Shown here piece after piece: positions 14,260-14,337 of a stretch of DNA of 14,337 bases; positions within the stretch are counted from its first letter, which is position 1, and every line of letters begins with the position of its first letter. The notes under the pieces are model-generated. The model did no database searches and was not told where the DNA came from. It worked only from the letters and a program-made list of their open reading frames with translations. Location of the stretch: positions 1 to 14,337 of the forward strand of contig UQUG01000046.1 in assembly GCA_900544205.1 (NCBI GenBank). Reading direction: 5' to 3'. A program made the position numbers and the translations under genes. The DNA comes from an uncultured Collinsella sp. Lineage in GTDB: Bacteria; Actinomycetota; Coriobacteriia; Coriobacteriales; Coriobacteriaceae.

Positions 14260-14337
14260 CGCTGGTTGATGCTTTGTTGAGTGGCCATACCACGCCGTTT
14301 ATCTGGTTTGTTTGGTTTTCACGGTCAATTATTTGAC
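14260..14337 (+). other. Non-coding 3' end of the window, cut by the edge
   Basis: It holds a weak GTGG-CCATA-CCAC dyad (14281-14293), a T/G-rich stretch (14304-14320) and a near-palindrome GTCAA-TTAT-TTGAC (14324-14337) whose right arm could be the start of a -35 box. No frame, terminator or complete promoter can be supported. ftsZ would be the expected next gene. Confidence 0.4.

Noticed and set aside
14281..14320. Dyad GTGG-CCATA-CCAC followed by T-rich DNA as a terminator of the cluster
   Set aside because: The stem is only 4 base pairs and the following sequence is mixed T/G rather than a T run.

Overview
The window is one uninterrupted division and cell wall (dcw) cluster. All twelve genes are on the + strand, in the order mraZ, rsmH, ftsL-like, a class B penicillin-binding protein, murF, mraY, murD, ftsW, murG, murC, murB, ftsQ-like. 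The high G+C (about 60% by eye), the Gram-positive style order and the long basic tails on the membrane division proteins suggest an actinobacterium. I infer a member of the Coriobacteriia, probably close to Collinsella; no marker in the window proves the genus.

Bases 1-124 are a regulatory leader. It holds a well-formed sigma-70-type promoter (TTGAAA, 17 bases, TATTAT), TGGGG repeats around the -35 region that look like MraZ boxes, and a 5' leader hairpin that competes with a possible pairing over the mraZ ribosome binding site. Bases 125-3989 carry the early division block: the regulator MraZ, 16S rRNA methyltransferase RsmH, a FtsL-type membrane protein and the septal transpeptidase. A 125-base gap with an imperfect hairpin follows, at the place where murE often sits; murE is not in the window.

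Bases 4115-13046 are a tight precursor block. MurB and MurC (with MurD, MurF and a MurE encoded elsewhere) build UDP-MurNAc-pentapeptide. MraY puts it on the lipid carrier, MurG adds GlcNAc to make lipid II, and FtsW polymerises lipid II at the septum with the transpeptidase. FtsQ (13003-14259) starts inside murB and links the periplasmic FtsL/FtsQ assembly to the divisome. The last 78 bases are non-coding and may be the start of the control region for a next gene (ftsZ would be expected), which is cut off.

Every gene looks intact, with its catalytic motifs present. I see no mobile element, RNA gene, CRISPR array or foreign-looking block, and I do not claim a new system. The most unusual content is in the promoter and leader, and in the long low-complexity cytoplasmic tails of the transpeptidase, FtsW and FtsQ.
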